Assembly (NCBI GenBank): GCA_025458545.1
Contig: JALOSH010000001.1
Location: 1 to 25,372 of the forward strand
Length of the DNA: 25,372 bases
From: Hydrogenophaga sp.
GTDB lineage: Bacteria; Pseudomonadota; Gammaproteobacteria; Burkholderiales; Burkholderiaceae
Direction of reading: 5' to 3'
The position numbers were made by a program, and so were the translations under genes. The notes under the pieces are model-generated. The model ran no database searches. It was given only the letters and a program-made list of their open reading frames with translations, and had not been told where the DNA came from. Below, piece by piece: positions 8,654 through 16,362 of the stretch; within the stretch, counting starts at the first letter, position 1, and every line of letters starts with the position of its first letter.

Positions 8654-9184
8654 GTGACCCCGCCACCCAGCCCCCCACCGACCAAGAGGCTCGCTTCGCT
8701 GTCTCATGAGCTGGGCTGGACCTGGCCGCAACCTTCTTTGCGCGGGTGGCCACCGGATACGCACCTGGCGCTGGCATTGCTCGCGGCCATCCCGGTGTGG
8801 CTGGCGCTGGCCGCGTGGGCCGGGCCACAGATGCGGGTGCCGCTGGGCCTGTGGGCCTGGGCATCGCTGGTGCTGGTGCAGCCGCTGCTGGAGGAGCTGG
8901 TGTTTCGCGGCCTGCTGCAAGGGCAGGCGCTGGCCTGGCTGCGGCGCGGTGGGCAACCGATGCGGCTGGGCCCGGTCAGCCTGGCCAATCTGCTGGTCAC
9001 GCTGGCCTTTGTGGCGCTGCACCTGCGGGCGCAACCGCTGGCGTGGGCGCTGGCGGTGGCCGTGCCATCGCTGGTGTTCGGGCATCTGCGGGAGCGCTTC
9101 GCCAGCGTGTGGCCAGCGGTGGGGCTGCACGCGTTTTACAACGCGGGCTTTGGCCTCACCGCCTGGCTGGTGGCGGTGCGCTGA
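8654..9184 (+). CDS. CPBP-family glutamic intramembrane protease, candidate MrtJ
   Basis: A 176-residue membrane protein of the CPBP (Abi/Rce1-like) family. All three active-site motifs are present: EELVFR (Glu80, Glu81, Arg85), FVALH (Phe119, His123) and HAFYN (His159, Asn163), on separate hydrophobic helices. Family knowledge: MrtJ, the proposed processing enzyme for JDVT-CTERM proteins, is a CPBP protease. A gene of this type 3.5 kb downstream of a protein with a JDVT-CTERM-like tail, with only one gene between them, suggests this is that enzyme. I prefer GTG at 8654, preceded by a GGGAAGA-like site; an ATG at 8603 is in frame but abuts the terminator. The gene lies beyond the terminator, so it may have its own weak promoter. 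Other CPBP roles cannot be excluded from sequence. Confidence 0.82.
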   Translation: MTPPPSPPPTKRLASLSHELGWTWPQPSLRGWPPDTHLALALLAAIPVWLALAAWAGPQMRVPLGLWAWASLVLVQPLLEELVFRGLLQGQALAWLRRGGQPMRLGPVSLANLLVTLAFVALHLRAQPLAWALAVAVPSLVFGHLRERFASVWPAVGLHAFYNAGFGLTAWLVAVR

Positions 9185-9202
9185 GGCCGCTCAGAGCCCG
9201 CC

Positions 9203-9862
9203 TCAAGCGCCGCAGGTTTCGGCGGCGGGCTGGGCAATCGCGTCCCATTCGGCCTGGGTAAGCACCTGGGGCAGGTAGGTCACACCCTGGTTGAGCAGGT
9301 TGCTGTTGAAGGCGCGCAGGTGGTTGCGCGATCCGCAGAGCAGGTGGTCGTACACCTGCACGATGTCGGGTTCGTCCTGCACCTCGGCTTTTTTGTCGTT
9401 GATGTCCTGGATGTCTTTTTCCTCGATGAGGCAGCCCACCGCCAAGGCATCGTTCAGGCTGATCAGACCCCTGGCCACCAGCTTGTCGTACATCGCCTGC
9501 AGATCGTTGTTCTCGAACACGCCCGGCGGGTTGCTGGCTGCGGGATCGTCCAGGCCATGGACCTCGATGAGCCGGCGGACGGCCTCGGTGTGTTCGGCCT
9601 CGCTTTCGGCGATGTTGGCGAAGACCTGGGCACCCCAGATGTTGAACAGCGCCACATAAACGTCGTGGGCGAGCTTTTCTTCTTCACGCATGTACATCAA
9701 GCCAGCGATCTCTTCGGCCGACAGCTCGTCGTCAAGGGAGGCCGCCGCTGCGGTCGGCCCGGAAGGCGGGTCCTCCGCCACCTCGTCACCACCACCACAT
9801 CCCGCCAGCACCAGACCGCCTGCCGCGACCGCCATGAGCTTGAGAAAGTGCTTACGTTTCAT
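9203..9862 (-). CDS. DUF2202 ferritin-like lipoprotein
   Basis: A 219-residue exported protein. The signal peptide ends in a clear lipobox (VLAGC, Cys22) followed by a Gly/acidic linker. The domain from about residue 45 matches DUF2202, a ferritin-like four-helix family. The carboxylate/histidine helix motifs are visible in LMYMREEEKLAHDVYVALF and NIAESEAEHTEAV, with a later helix in QVYDHLLCGSRNHLRAF. Such residues suggest a di-metal site, but the reaction is not established. The gene is convergent with the CPBP protease gene, with 18 bp between stop codons. The start codon has no strong ribosome-binding site. Confidence 0.88.
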   Translation of the reverse strand: MKRKHFLKLMAVAAGGLVLAGCGGGDEVAEDPPSGPTAAAASLDDELSAEEIAGLMYMREEEKLAHDVYVALFNIWGAQVFANIAESEAEHTEAVRRLIEVHGLDDPAASNPPGVFENNDLQAMYDKLVARGLISLNDALAVGCLIEEKDIQDINDKKAEVQDEPDIVQVYDHLLCGSRNHLRAFNSNLLNQGVTYLPQVLTQAEWDAIAQPAAETCGA

Positions 9863-10218
9863 TCAGGATCGCTTTCATTTTTGCAGCGCGGGTGCGCCGC
9901 TTGCTGGCAGTCTAGGAAGTGCCCAGCGGACACCCATGACAAAAATCAAACCGCTGGCCCAAGATGTCAATCGATGTCAGCAAACGGCCACCCTGCAACG
10001 TCGGGTTACGAACGAGACCCAGCCGACACGCGGTGTCACCAGACCGCCGCAGCACCGAGGCACAAACGCCTGCGGCGGCGGGCTGCTGTGTCCGGTGGCC
10101 GGGGCTGCAGGTCCCACTGACCGAAGCGCACAGGGATCGTCGATATGATCCGAAGACGCCACGCACCAGCCCGCCGGAGCGCTCCACCGCCCATCTGGCA
10201 TTTCCTGTCCCCGTCTGC
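9863..10218. other. Intergenic region between DUF2202 and rep genes
   Basis: 356 bp lie between divergent genes. No gene is supported; an open frame upstream of rep reads as low-complexity Arg/Pro-rich sequence. An inverted repeat, CCAGCGG (9923-9929) and CCGCTGG (9951-9957), lies near the expected promoter of the DUF2202 gene. GATGTCA occurs twice with a 10-bp period (9963-9969 and 9973-9979). No clear sigma70 promoter is visible on either side. Confidence 0.55.
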
Positions 10219-12300
10219 ATGTCCTCCCCTTCCGCTTTGGCCGGCCCCGGTCTCAACCAGGCCCAGCTCGACGCTGTCCACCACCTGGGCGGCCCTTGCC
10301 TGGTGCTGGCCGGTGCCGGTTCGGGCAAAACGCGCGTCATCACCCACAAGATCGGGCGCCTGATCCAGGCCGGGCTGGCGGCGGACCGCATCGCGGCCAT
10401 CACCTTCACCAACAAAGCCGCCGCCGAGATGCGCGAGCGCGCTGGCCAGCTGGTGGGGCGCGACGCGAAAAAAGTGCTGATCTGCACCTTCCACGCGCTG
10501 GGCGTTCGCCTGCTGCGCGAAGACGGCGCGGTGCTGGGCCTGAAGAAGAACTTCAGCATCCTGGACACCGACGACATCACCAGCCTGCTGAAAGACTGCG
10601 GTGGCACTACCGACGCCAACACCGCGCGCGGCTGGCAGTGGACCATCAGCGCCTGGAAGAGCGCGGGGCTCACATCGGCCGGTGCATTACAGCAGGCCAA
10701 GGACGAGAACGAGCGTGTGGCCGCCACCATCATGGCGCGCTACGAGGAACGGCTCACCGCCTACCAGAGCGTGGACTTCGACGACCTGATCAGCCTGCCG
10801 CTGAAGCTGCTGACCGAGCACCTCGATGTGCGCGAGCGCTGGCAGAAAAAAATGGGCCATGTGCTGGTCGACGAATACCAGGACACCAACGCCACGCAGT
10901 ACGAGCTGTTGAAGTTGCTGGTGGGCGAGCGCGCCCGCTTCACCGCCGTGGGCGACGACGACCAGTCGATCTATGGCTGGCGCGGCGCGACCCTGGACAA
11001 CCTCAAGAAGCTGCCGTTGGATTTTCCCGAGCTGCGCGTGATCAAGCTGGAGCAGAACTACCGCTCGACCAGCGCCATCCTGCGCGCGGCCAACGCGGTG
11101 ATCGGCCCCAACCCCAAGCTGTTCCCCAAGACGCTGTGGAGCGATCTGGGCGAGGGCGAACCGGTGCGGGTGGTCGATGCCGACAACGAAGAGCACGAGG
11201 CCGAGCGCGCGGTGGCGCGCATCCAGAGCCTGCGCGCCACCAGCCCGCACAAGGAGTGGCGCGACTTCGCCATCCTCTACCGCGCCAACCACATGGCGCG
11301 TTCGTTCGAGCAGTCGCTGCGGCGCGCACAGATTCCCTACAAGGTCTCGGGCGGGCAGAGCTTTTTCGACAAAGCCGAGATCCGCGACCTCTGCGCCTGG
11401 CTGCGCCTGCTGGTCAACAACAACGACGACCCGGCGTTTCTGCGCTCGGCCACCGTGCCCAAGCGCGGCATCGGCCACACCACGCTGCAGGCGCTGGGCA
11501 GCTTTGCCACGCGGTACAAGCTGAGCCTGTTCGAGGCGCTGTTCTCCCACTCGCTCGGCACCGCCCTGCCGGCCCGGGCCGTGACCACGCTGCACGAGTT
11601 CGGCCGCGCGGTGAACGACCTGGAGTACCGCGCGAAACACACGGTGGGGCACGAGGCAGCGCGCGCCTTCCTCACCGAGTGGCTGAAAGATATTGCCTAC
11701 GAGCAGCACCTGTTCGACAGCGAAGACAACGAAAAAGTGGCCGCCGCGCGCTGGACCAACGTGATGGAGTTCTGCGACTGGGTGGCCGGGCGCTGCGGCG
11801 GGCAGATCGAAGACGAGGCCGGCATACAGACCGAGACCGAACGCAAGACACTGCTGGAAGTGGTGCAGACCATCGCGCTGATCTCCACGCTTTCCGAGCG
11901 CGAAAAAGACCAGAACGTGGTGACCCTGTCCACCCTGCACGCATCCAAAGGCCTGGAGTGGCCGCACGTGACGCTGGTCGGCGTGAACGAGGGGCTGCTG
12001 CCCTTCAAGGCCGACGACGCCGACAGCGACCTGAGCGCCGAACTGCGGGCCCTGCGGGTGCAGGAAGAGCGGCGCCTGATGTACGTAGGCATCACCCGCG
12101 CGCAGCGCACGCTGGCGGTGAGCTGGCTCAAGCGCCGCAAGAAGGGCCGCGAAAGCGTGCCCGGCCTGCCCAGCCGCTTCATCCAAGAGATGGCGCTGGA
12201 CCAGAACACCGTGAAGGAAGATCCGCGCGAAAAGCTGCGCGCGCTGCGCGCCGAATTCGCGCAACGCGCAGCCGCCGCGCCCAAGGCTGAAACGCCATGA
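10219..12300 (+). CDS. rep: ATP-dependent DNA helicase Rep (UvrD/Rep superfamily 1)
   Basis: A 693-residue 3'-5' helicase that unwinds DNA and clears proteins ahead of replication forks. All SF1 motifs are present in order: LNQAQLDAV (Q-like motif), AGAGSGKT (Walker A, residues 31-38), TFTNKAAAEM (Ia), LVDEYQDTN (II), VGDDDQSIYGWRGA (III), QNYRST (IV), TLHASKGLEWPHV (V) and YVGITRAQ (VI). The overall match is closer to Rep than to UvrD or PcrA, for example QNYRSTSAILRAANAVI and the IPYKVSGGQSFF segment. I place the start at the ATG at 10219, just before the Q motif; the frame is open further upstream but reads as non-coding. No clear ribosome-binding site is visible. The stop overlaps the start of the next gene (ATGA), so the two are translationally coupled. 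Confidence 0.95.
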   Translation: MSSPSALAGPGLNQAQLDAVHHLGGPCLVLAGAGSGKTRVITHKIGRLIQAGLAADRIAAITFTNKAAAEMRERAGQLVGRDAKKVLICTFHALGVRLLREDGAVLGLKKNFSILDTDDITSLLKDCGGTTDANTARGWQWTISAWKSAGLTSAGALQQAKDENERVAATIMARYEERLTAYQSVDFDDLISLPLKLLTEHLDVRERWQKKMGHVLVDEYQDTNATQYELLKLLVGERARFTAVGDDDQSIYGWRGATLDNLKKLPLDFPELRVIKLEQNYRSTSAILRAANAVIGPNPKLFPKTLWSDLGEGEPVRVVDADNEEHEAERAVARIQSLRATSPHKEWRDFAILYRANHMARSFEQSLRRAQIPYKVSGGQSFFDKAEIRDLCAWLRLLVNNNDDPAFLRSATVPKRGIGHTTLQALGSFATRYKLSLFEALFSHSLGTALPARAVTTLHEFGRAVNDLEYRAKHTVGHEAARAFLTEWLKDIAYEQHLFDSEDNEKVAAARWTNVMEFCDWVAGRCGGQIEDEAGIQTETERKTLLEVVQTIALISTLSEREKDQNVVTLSTLHASKGLEWPHVTLVGVNEGLLPFKADDADSDLSAELRALRVQEERRLMYVGITRAQRTLAVSWLKRRKKGRESVPGLPSRFIQEMALDQNTVKEDPREKLRALRAEFAQRAAAAPKAETP

Positions 12301-12794
12301 GAGCCCTGAAGAAACCCGCCCGCCTGGCGCTGGCCGCTGCGTTGCTGGCGCTGAGTGGCGCGACCGGCGCGCAGCCCGTGCCGGCTGTTACGTCGTCAGC
12401 AACGCCCTGCCCTGCACCGCAGGACATGGGGCCGCAGCAGCTTTACGGCTTGTGGCAACTCGCGCTGTGGTCCGAAGAAGGACAGGAAGCCGCCCCGGTG
12501 TCGCGCGGCGCCTTGCTGTTTGAACGCCATCCCGAGTACCCGGGCAGCGTGCGCGGCGATCTGCGCCGCAGTGGTACGGGCCCGGACCTGTTCGCGCGGG
12601 TGTCGGGCGACGTGACCCAGGGCGAGTTCAACCTCGACGAGTCGGCAGATGGCCAGCGGATGGACGCGGTGTGGACCGGCGAGCCGGAGGACTGCGGGCG
12701 CTCCATCCGCGGCATCCGTCGCCCCGCCGAAGGCCGCCCCGCCGACGAGCCCACGCTGCGCTTTCACCTGTACAAACTTCCCGGCTGGCGTTGA
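12297..12794 (+). CDS. Small secreted protein of unknown function
   Basis: A 165-residue protein whose ATG overlaps the rep stop codon as ATGA, which fixes the start. The first 25 residues form a signal peptide (basic start, Ala/Leu core, probable cut after ATGAQ or nearby). The mature part has two cysteines (Pro-Cys-Pro and Glu-Asp-Cys-Gly) that could form a disulfide, and a beta-rich pattern (LYGLWQLALWSEEG, GALLFERHPEYPGSVRGDLRR, FNLDESADGQRMDAVWTG). Both features suggest a small periplasmic beta-sandwich or barrel. I do not recognise the family. Cotranscription with a helicase is probably positional and does not indicate a shared role. Confidence 0.8.
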   Translation: MRALKKPARLALAAALLALSGATGAQPVPAVTSSATPCPAPQDMGPQQLYGLWQLALWSEEGQEAAPVSRGALLFERHPEYPGSVRGDLRRSGTGPDLFARVSGDVTQGEFNLDESADGQRMDAVWTGEPEDCGRSIRGIRRPAEGRPADEPTLRFHLYKLPGWR

Positions 12795-12888
12795 ACCCGG
12801 GGAACGACGTTCTTTTTCTCACGGCACCAGCACTTCGCCACGGGCCTGACAGGACATCCGGCTGGCCACGGCAGCTTGGTCGGCGGCG

Positions 12889-12926
12889 ATAGCCTTAACC
12901 CCATTTAAGGCATAGCCAAAGCCTAT
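12889..12926 (+). promoter_or_regulatory. Possible OxyR-type site and overlapping inverted repeat
   Basis: ATAG (12912-12915)-N7-CTAT (12923-12926) matches one half of the OxyR motif exactly. A further ATAG at 12889-12892 is one base off the 22-bp register, and the intervening CTAT is absent, so this is at best a partial site. Overlapping it, GCCTTAA (12892-12898) and TTAAGGC (12905-12911) form a perfect 7-bp inverted repeat around CCCCAT. It lies just upstream of the FNR/Anr box of the cytochrome c peroxidase gene. Confidence 0.35.
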
Positions 12927-12942
12927 CAAGAACGGTCGGGGC

Positions 12943-12985
12943 TTTGACCAAGGTCAAATAATTCGAGGGTTTACCCCCATACATT
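12943..12985 (+). promoter_or_regulatory. FNR/Anr-type box and -10 for cytochrome c peroxidase
   Basis: TTTGACCAAGGTCAAA (12943-12958) contains TTGAC-N4-GTCAA, a symmetric variant of the FNR/Anr box. The -10 candidate TACATT (12980-12985) predicts a start near 12992, which places the box centre (12950.5) at about -42. This is the same geometry as at 2672-2715. Control of di-heme cytochrome c peroxidase by Anr/FNR is known in other proteobacteria. Confidence 0.68.
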
Positions 12986-13081
12986 GAACCCGTCAGCCAC
13001 CACCCGCCTGCGGAAGCTCACTCCGCCTCGGATGGGTTGATATCCCTGTTCGAATGTCTACAGAAAGTGAGAAGTCACCCC

Positions 13082-14095
13082 ATGAAAACCACGATCACCT
13101 GGACCCTGTGCGCCGTGGCAGCCGCCACGCTGGCGGTCAGCGGTCACGCGTTCGCGCAACAGAAGCGCGCAGACGAACCCGTCAAAACCATTCCAGCGGT
13201 CCGTAACATCGATCCCGCCAAGGTCGAGCTGGGCAAGAAACTGTTCTTTGATCCCCGCCTGTCCAAGTCCGGTTTCATCTCCTGCAACAGCTGCCACAAC
13301 CTGAGCATGGGCGGTTCCGACAACCTCAAGACCTCCATTGGCCACAACTGGCAGCAAGGTCCGATCAACTCGCCGACGGTGCTCAACTCCAGCTTGAACC
13401 TGGCGCAGTTCTGGGATGGGCGCGCCGCCACCCTGAAAGACCAGGCCGGCGGTCCGATCGCCAACCCGGGCGAGATGGCCTTCACCCACGAGCTGGCCAT
13501 CGACACGCTCAAATCGATTCCCGGTTATGTGACCGAGTTCAAGCAAGTCTTCAAAAGCGACAAGCTGACCATCGACGAAGTGACCACCGCCATCGCCGCT
13601 TTTGAGGAAACCCTGGTCACGCCCAACTCGCGTTTTGACCGCTGGCTCGACGGAGATGAGCGTGCCTTGACGAAGGACGAGCTGGAAGGCTACAAGCTGT
13701 TCAAAGACAGCGGTTGCGTAGCCTGCCACAACGGTCCCAACCTGGGCGGCACATCCTTCCAGAAAATGGGCGTGGTCAATGCCTACAAGACCGCCAGCAC
13801 CGCTCAAGGGCGTGTGGAAGTCACCGGCAAGGATGCCGACCGCTTGAACTTCAAGGTGCCGACGCTGCGCAACGTGGAACTTACCTACCCCTACTTCCAC
13901 GACGGTCAGGCCCCGACCCTGACCGTGGCGGTCGATCTGATGGGCCGCCTGCAACTGGGCCATGAATTCAACAAGGACGAGAACGCCAAGATCGTGGCCT
14001 TCCTGAAGTCCTTGACCGGTCAGCAGCCGCAGTTCGCCCTGCCCATCCTGCCACCCTCGACCGACAAGACCCCGCCGCCTCGTCCGTTCAACTGA
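13082..14095 (+). CDS. Di-heme cytochrome c peroxidase (CcpA/MauG family)
   Basis: A 337-residue periplasmic enzyme that reduces hydrogen peroxide to water with electrons from c-type cytochromes. A signal peptide ends near GHAFAQQ. Two heme-binding CxxCH motifs are present: CNSCH (residues 68-72) and CVACH (212-216). Typical family segments are SPTVLNSSLNLAQFWDGRA, AGGPIANPGEMA and VPTLRNVELTYPYFHDGQ, which match classical bacterial cytochrome c peroxidases better than MauG. The ATG at 13082 is preceded by GTGAGAAG and begins the signal peptide; an in-frame ATG at 13037 is less likely. The promoter carries an FNR/Anr box, so the enzyme probably acts when oxygen is low and peroxide arises. A strong terminator follows the gene. 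Confidence 0.94.
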   Translation: MKTTITWTLCAVAAATLAVSGHAFAQQKRADEPVKTIPAVRNIDPAKVELGKKLFFDPRLSKSGFISCNSCHNLSMGGSDNLKTSIGHNWQQGPINSPTVLNSSLNLAQFWDGRAATLKDQAGGPIANPGEMAFTHELAIDTLKSIPGYVTEFKQVFKSDKLTIDEVTTAIAAFEETLVTPNSRFDRWLDGDERALTKDELEGYKLFKDSGCVACHNGPNLGGTSFQKMGVVNAYKTASTAQGRVEVTGKDADRLNFKVPTLRNVELTYPYFHDGQAPTLTVAVDLMGRLQLGHEFNKDENAKIVAFLKSLTGQQPQFALPILPPSTDKTPPPRPFN

Positions 14096-14118
14096 ACGGA
14101 CCGCCGCTCCGGCATGAG

Positions 14119-14144
14119 CCGGCCCTTCGGGGCCGGTTTTTTTT
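14119..14144 (+). terminator. Terminator after cytochrome c peroxidase
   Basis: CCGGCCC-TTCG-GGGCCGG forms a 7-bp GC stem with a stable UUCG tetraloop, followed by eight T's (14137-14144). Confidence 0.95.
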
Positions 14145-14164
14145 CGGGGTCCGGGCCAAGGCAC

Positions 14165-14193
14165 AAAAAAGCCCACCGGCGAACCGGTGGGCT
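14165..14193 (-). terminator. Terminator of the symporter operon
   Basis: On the minus strand AGCCCACCGG-TTCG-CCGGTGGGCT forms a 10-bp stem with a UUCG loop and is followed by a run of T's (14170-14165). It lies 47 bp after the symporter stop codon, back to back with the peroxidase terminator. Confidence 0.95.
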
Positions 14194-14239
14194 GGGCAGC
14201 CAGCCCGGAGCGGGCTGACGCGAAGGGATGCCAGGACGT

Positions 14240-16360
14240 TCAGGCTTTGGCGAGGTTCGGGTAGCGAACGTGCTCGACCAGCTCCTGGATGTCGCGCTTG
14301 GGTGCCGGCGTGAGCAGGCTGACGATGATGATCACCGCAAAGCCCAGGGGCACACCAAAGACACCGGCGGAGATCGGCAGGATACCGCCCCAGAGTTCGA
14401 CGGGCGAGGTCACGCCGAACACACCGCGCAGCCAGGCCTGGTTCATCACCATGTAGTAGAAGGTGACGCTGAAGCCGGCGATCATGCCCAGCACCGCACC
14501 CCACTTGTTGGCCCGCTTCCAGAAGATGCCCAGGGTGAGCGCCGGGAAAAAGCCCGCCGCCGCCAGCGAGAACGCCGCCGAGACCAGGAACAGGATGTCC
14601 GCCGGTTTCTGCGCCGCCACGTAGGCGGCCATCAAGGCCACGATCAGCAGCAGCACCTTGGAGATCATCACCCGGCGCGAGGTCGGTGCGTTCGGATCCA
14701 TCATCTTGTAGTACAGGTCGTGCGACAGCGCGTTGGCGATCGTCAGCAGCAAGCCGTCGGCGGTGGACAGCGCGGCGGCCAGACCACCGGCGGCGACCAT
14801 GCCCGAGATCACGTAGGGCAGGCCCGCGATCTCCGGCGTGGCCAGCACGATGATGTCGCCACCGATGCGCATTTCACCCAGCTGGAAGATGCCGTCTTTG
14901 TTGGCGTCGGCAATCGACAGCAGCGACGGATCGACCTTGGCCCAGTTGTTGATCCACTCCGGCAACTGGTTGAAGGGCGTGCCCACCAGCACGTTGAAGA
15001 TCTCGTACTTGACCAGCACCGCCAGGGCCGGCGCGGTGAAGTACAGCAGGAAGATGAAGAACAGCGACCAGGTCACCGACTGCCGCGCCTGCTTCACCGA
15101 CGGCGTGGTGTAGTAGCGCATCAGGATGTGAGGCAGTGCCGCGGTACCCAGCATCAGACAGAACACCAGCGCCAGGAAGTTCCAGCGCGAGGTGTCGAAG
15201 GCTTTCTGGGCTTTTTCGTCTCCGTTCGGGTCGCCTGCGAACTGCTGCGCGTGCCGCGGCATGCCGGCCAGTGGCTTGGCCCGGGCCTCTGCCGCCGTCT
15301 TCGCGCTGGTCCAAGCGGCCTTGGCCGCTGCTGCGTCCTTGGGCAGGGCCGCGAGTTCCTTTTCGGCAGCGCTTAGCGCGTCCGAAGGTGCGCCGGCGGC
15401 GCGCAGATCGGCCACCTTTTTCTCGGCGGCGGCCCGGTCGGCGGCCAGCGCTGCCGGCACGTCCTTGAGCTTCTCAGTCAACGCGTCGGCGCGGGCCTGG
15501 AACACAGCAATGACTTCCTTTTCTTTCGGGTCGTCGATCAGCTGCTTCTCGCGCTCGGTCACCTTCTGCAGCTGGTAGCCGTAGATCAGCTGCGGCACCG
15601 GCACGCTGGTCTGTTTCACCGACAGCCAGACCACCGGGATCATGTACGCAATGATCAGGATGATGTACTGGGCCACCTGGGTCCATGTCACGGCGCGCAT
15701 GCCCCCGAGGAACGAACACACCAGAATGCCGGCCAGGCCGAGGAACACGCCGATGCCGAAGTCCACACCGGTCAGGCGGGTGGTGATCAGGCCCACGCCG
15801 TAGATCTGCGCCACCACGTACACAAAGGACACGAAGATGGCGATGATGATGCCCACCAGGCGCGCCGTGTTGCCCTCGTACCGGGCCCCGAGAAAGTCGG
15901 GGATGGTGAACTGGCCGAACTTGCGCAGGTAGGGCGCGAGGAACAGCGCCACCAGGCAGTAACCGCCGGTCCAGCCCATGATGAAGGCCAGACCACCGTA
16001 GCCGGTCAGGTAGAGCGTGCCGGCCATGCCGATGAACGAAGCGGCCGACATCCAGTCGGCGCCGGTGGCCATGCCGTTGTAGATGGCCGGCACCCGTCGC
16101 CCGGCCACGTAGTACTCGGCCGCATCGTTGGTGCGGCTCATCACGCCGATGCCGGCGTACAGCAGGATGGTGGCAAACAGGAAGATGTAGCCGATCCAGG
16201 CCTTGGGCAAGCCCATCTGCTCCAGCACGGCGAGCACGACCACAAAGGCAAAGAAGCCCCCGGTGTACCAGGCGTAGACCTTGTTGAGCTGGCTCTTGAA
16301 AGCCGCGTTGCTGCCGGCGCTGAACACGCCGCCAGAGGATTCAGGTGAAAGTCCAGCCAT
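14240..16360 (-). CDS. Sodium:solute symporter, VC_2705-type large subunit (acetate permease-like)
   Basis: A 706-residue inner-membrane Na+/solute symporter of the SSS family. It is related to acetate permease ActP and to the VC_2705 subfamily that pairs with a DUF4212 small subunit; organic acid uptake is likely but the substrate is unproven. Core segments include NGMATGADWMSAASFIGM, FLGARYEGNTARLVG and AAGGLAAALSTADGLLLTIANALSHDLYYK. Two features stand out. A roughly 120-residue hydrophilic, Ala/Lys/Glu-rich coiled-coil insert (about 265-390) sits between helices. A loop at 485-496 (DANKDGIFQLGE) looks like an EF-hand calcium site. The ATG has GAGGAGG upstream and lies two bases after the DUF4212 stop, so translation is coupled. 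Confidence 0.92.
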   Translation of the reverse strand: MAGLSPESSGGVFSAGSNAAFKSQLNKVYAWYTGGFFAFVVVLAVLEQMGLPKAWIGYIFLFATILLYAGIGVMSRTNDAAEYYVAGRRVPAIYNGMATGADWMSAASFIGMAGTLYLTGYGGLAFIMGWTGGYCLVALFLAPYLRKFGQFTIPDFLGARYEGNTARLVGIIIAIFVSFVYVVAQIYGVGLITTRLTGVDFGIGVFLGLAGILVCSFLGGMRAVTWTQVAQYIILIIAYMIPVVWLSVKQTSVPVPQLIYGYQLQKVTEREKQLIDDPKEKEVIAVFQARADALTEKLKDVPAALAADRAAAEKKVADLRAAGAPSDALSAAEKELAALPKDAAAAKAAWTSAKTAAEARAKPLAGMPRHAQQFAGDPNGDEKAQKAFDTSRWNFLALVFCLMLGTAALPHILMRYYTTPSVKQARQSVTWSLFFIFLLYFTAPALAVLVKYEIFNVLVGTPFNQLPEWINNWAKVDPSLLSIADANKDGIFQLGEMRIGGDIIVLATPEIAGLPYVISGMVAAGGLAAALSTADGLLLTIANALSHDLYYKMMDPNAPTSRRVMISKVLLLIVALMAAYVAAQKPADILFLVSAAFSLAAAGFFPALTLGIFWKRANKWGAVLGMIAGFSVTFYYMVMNQAWLRGVFGVTSPVELWGGILPISAGVFGVPLGFAVIIIVSLLTPAPKRDIQELVEHVRYPNLAKA

Positions 16361-16362
16361 GG

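Noticed and set aside
9963..9979. GATGTCA repeated twice with 10-bp spacing
   Set aside because: Only two copies of a 7-mer with no link to a visible promoter, so too weak to call an operator.
9964..10218. N-terminal extension of Rep by 85 codons
   Set aside because: The extension is Arg/Pro/Thr-rich, has no family match and no ribosome-binding site. Rep proteins begin close to the Q-like motif.
12777..12815. CCCGG/CCGGG stem with a later T5 after the small secreted protein gene
   Set aside because: The arms need a bulge and the T-run is about eight bases away from the stem, so it does not form a convincing terminator.
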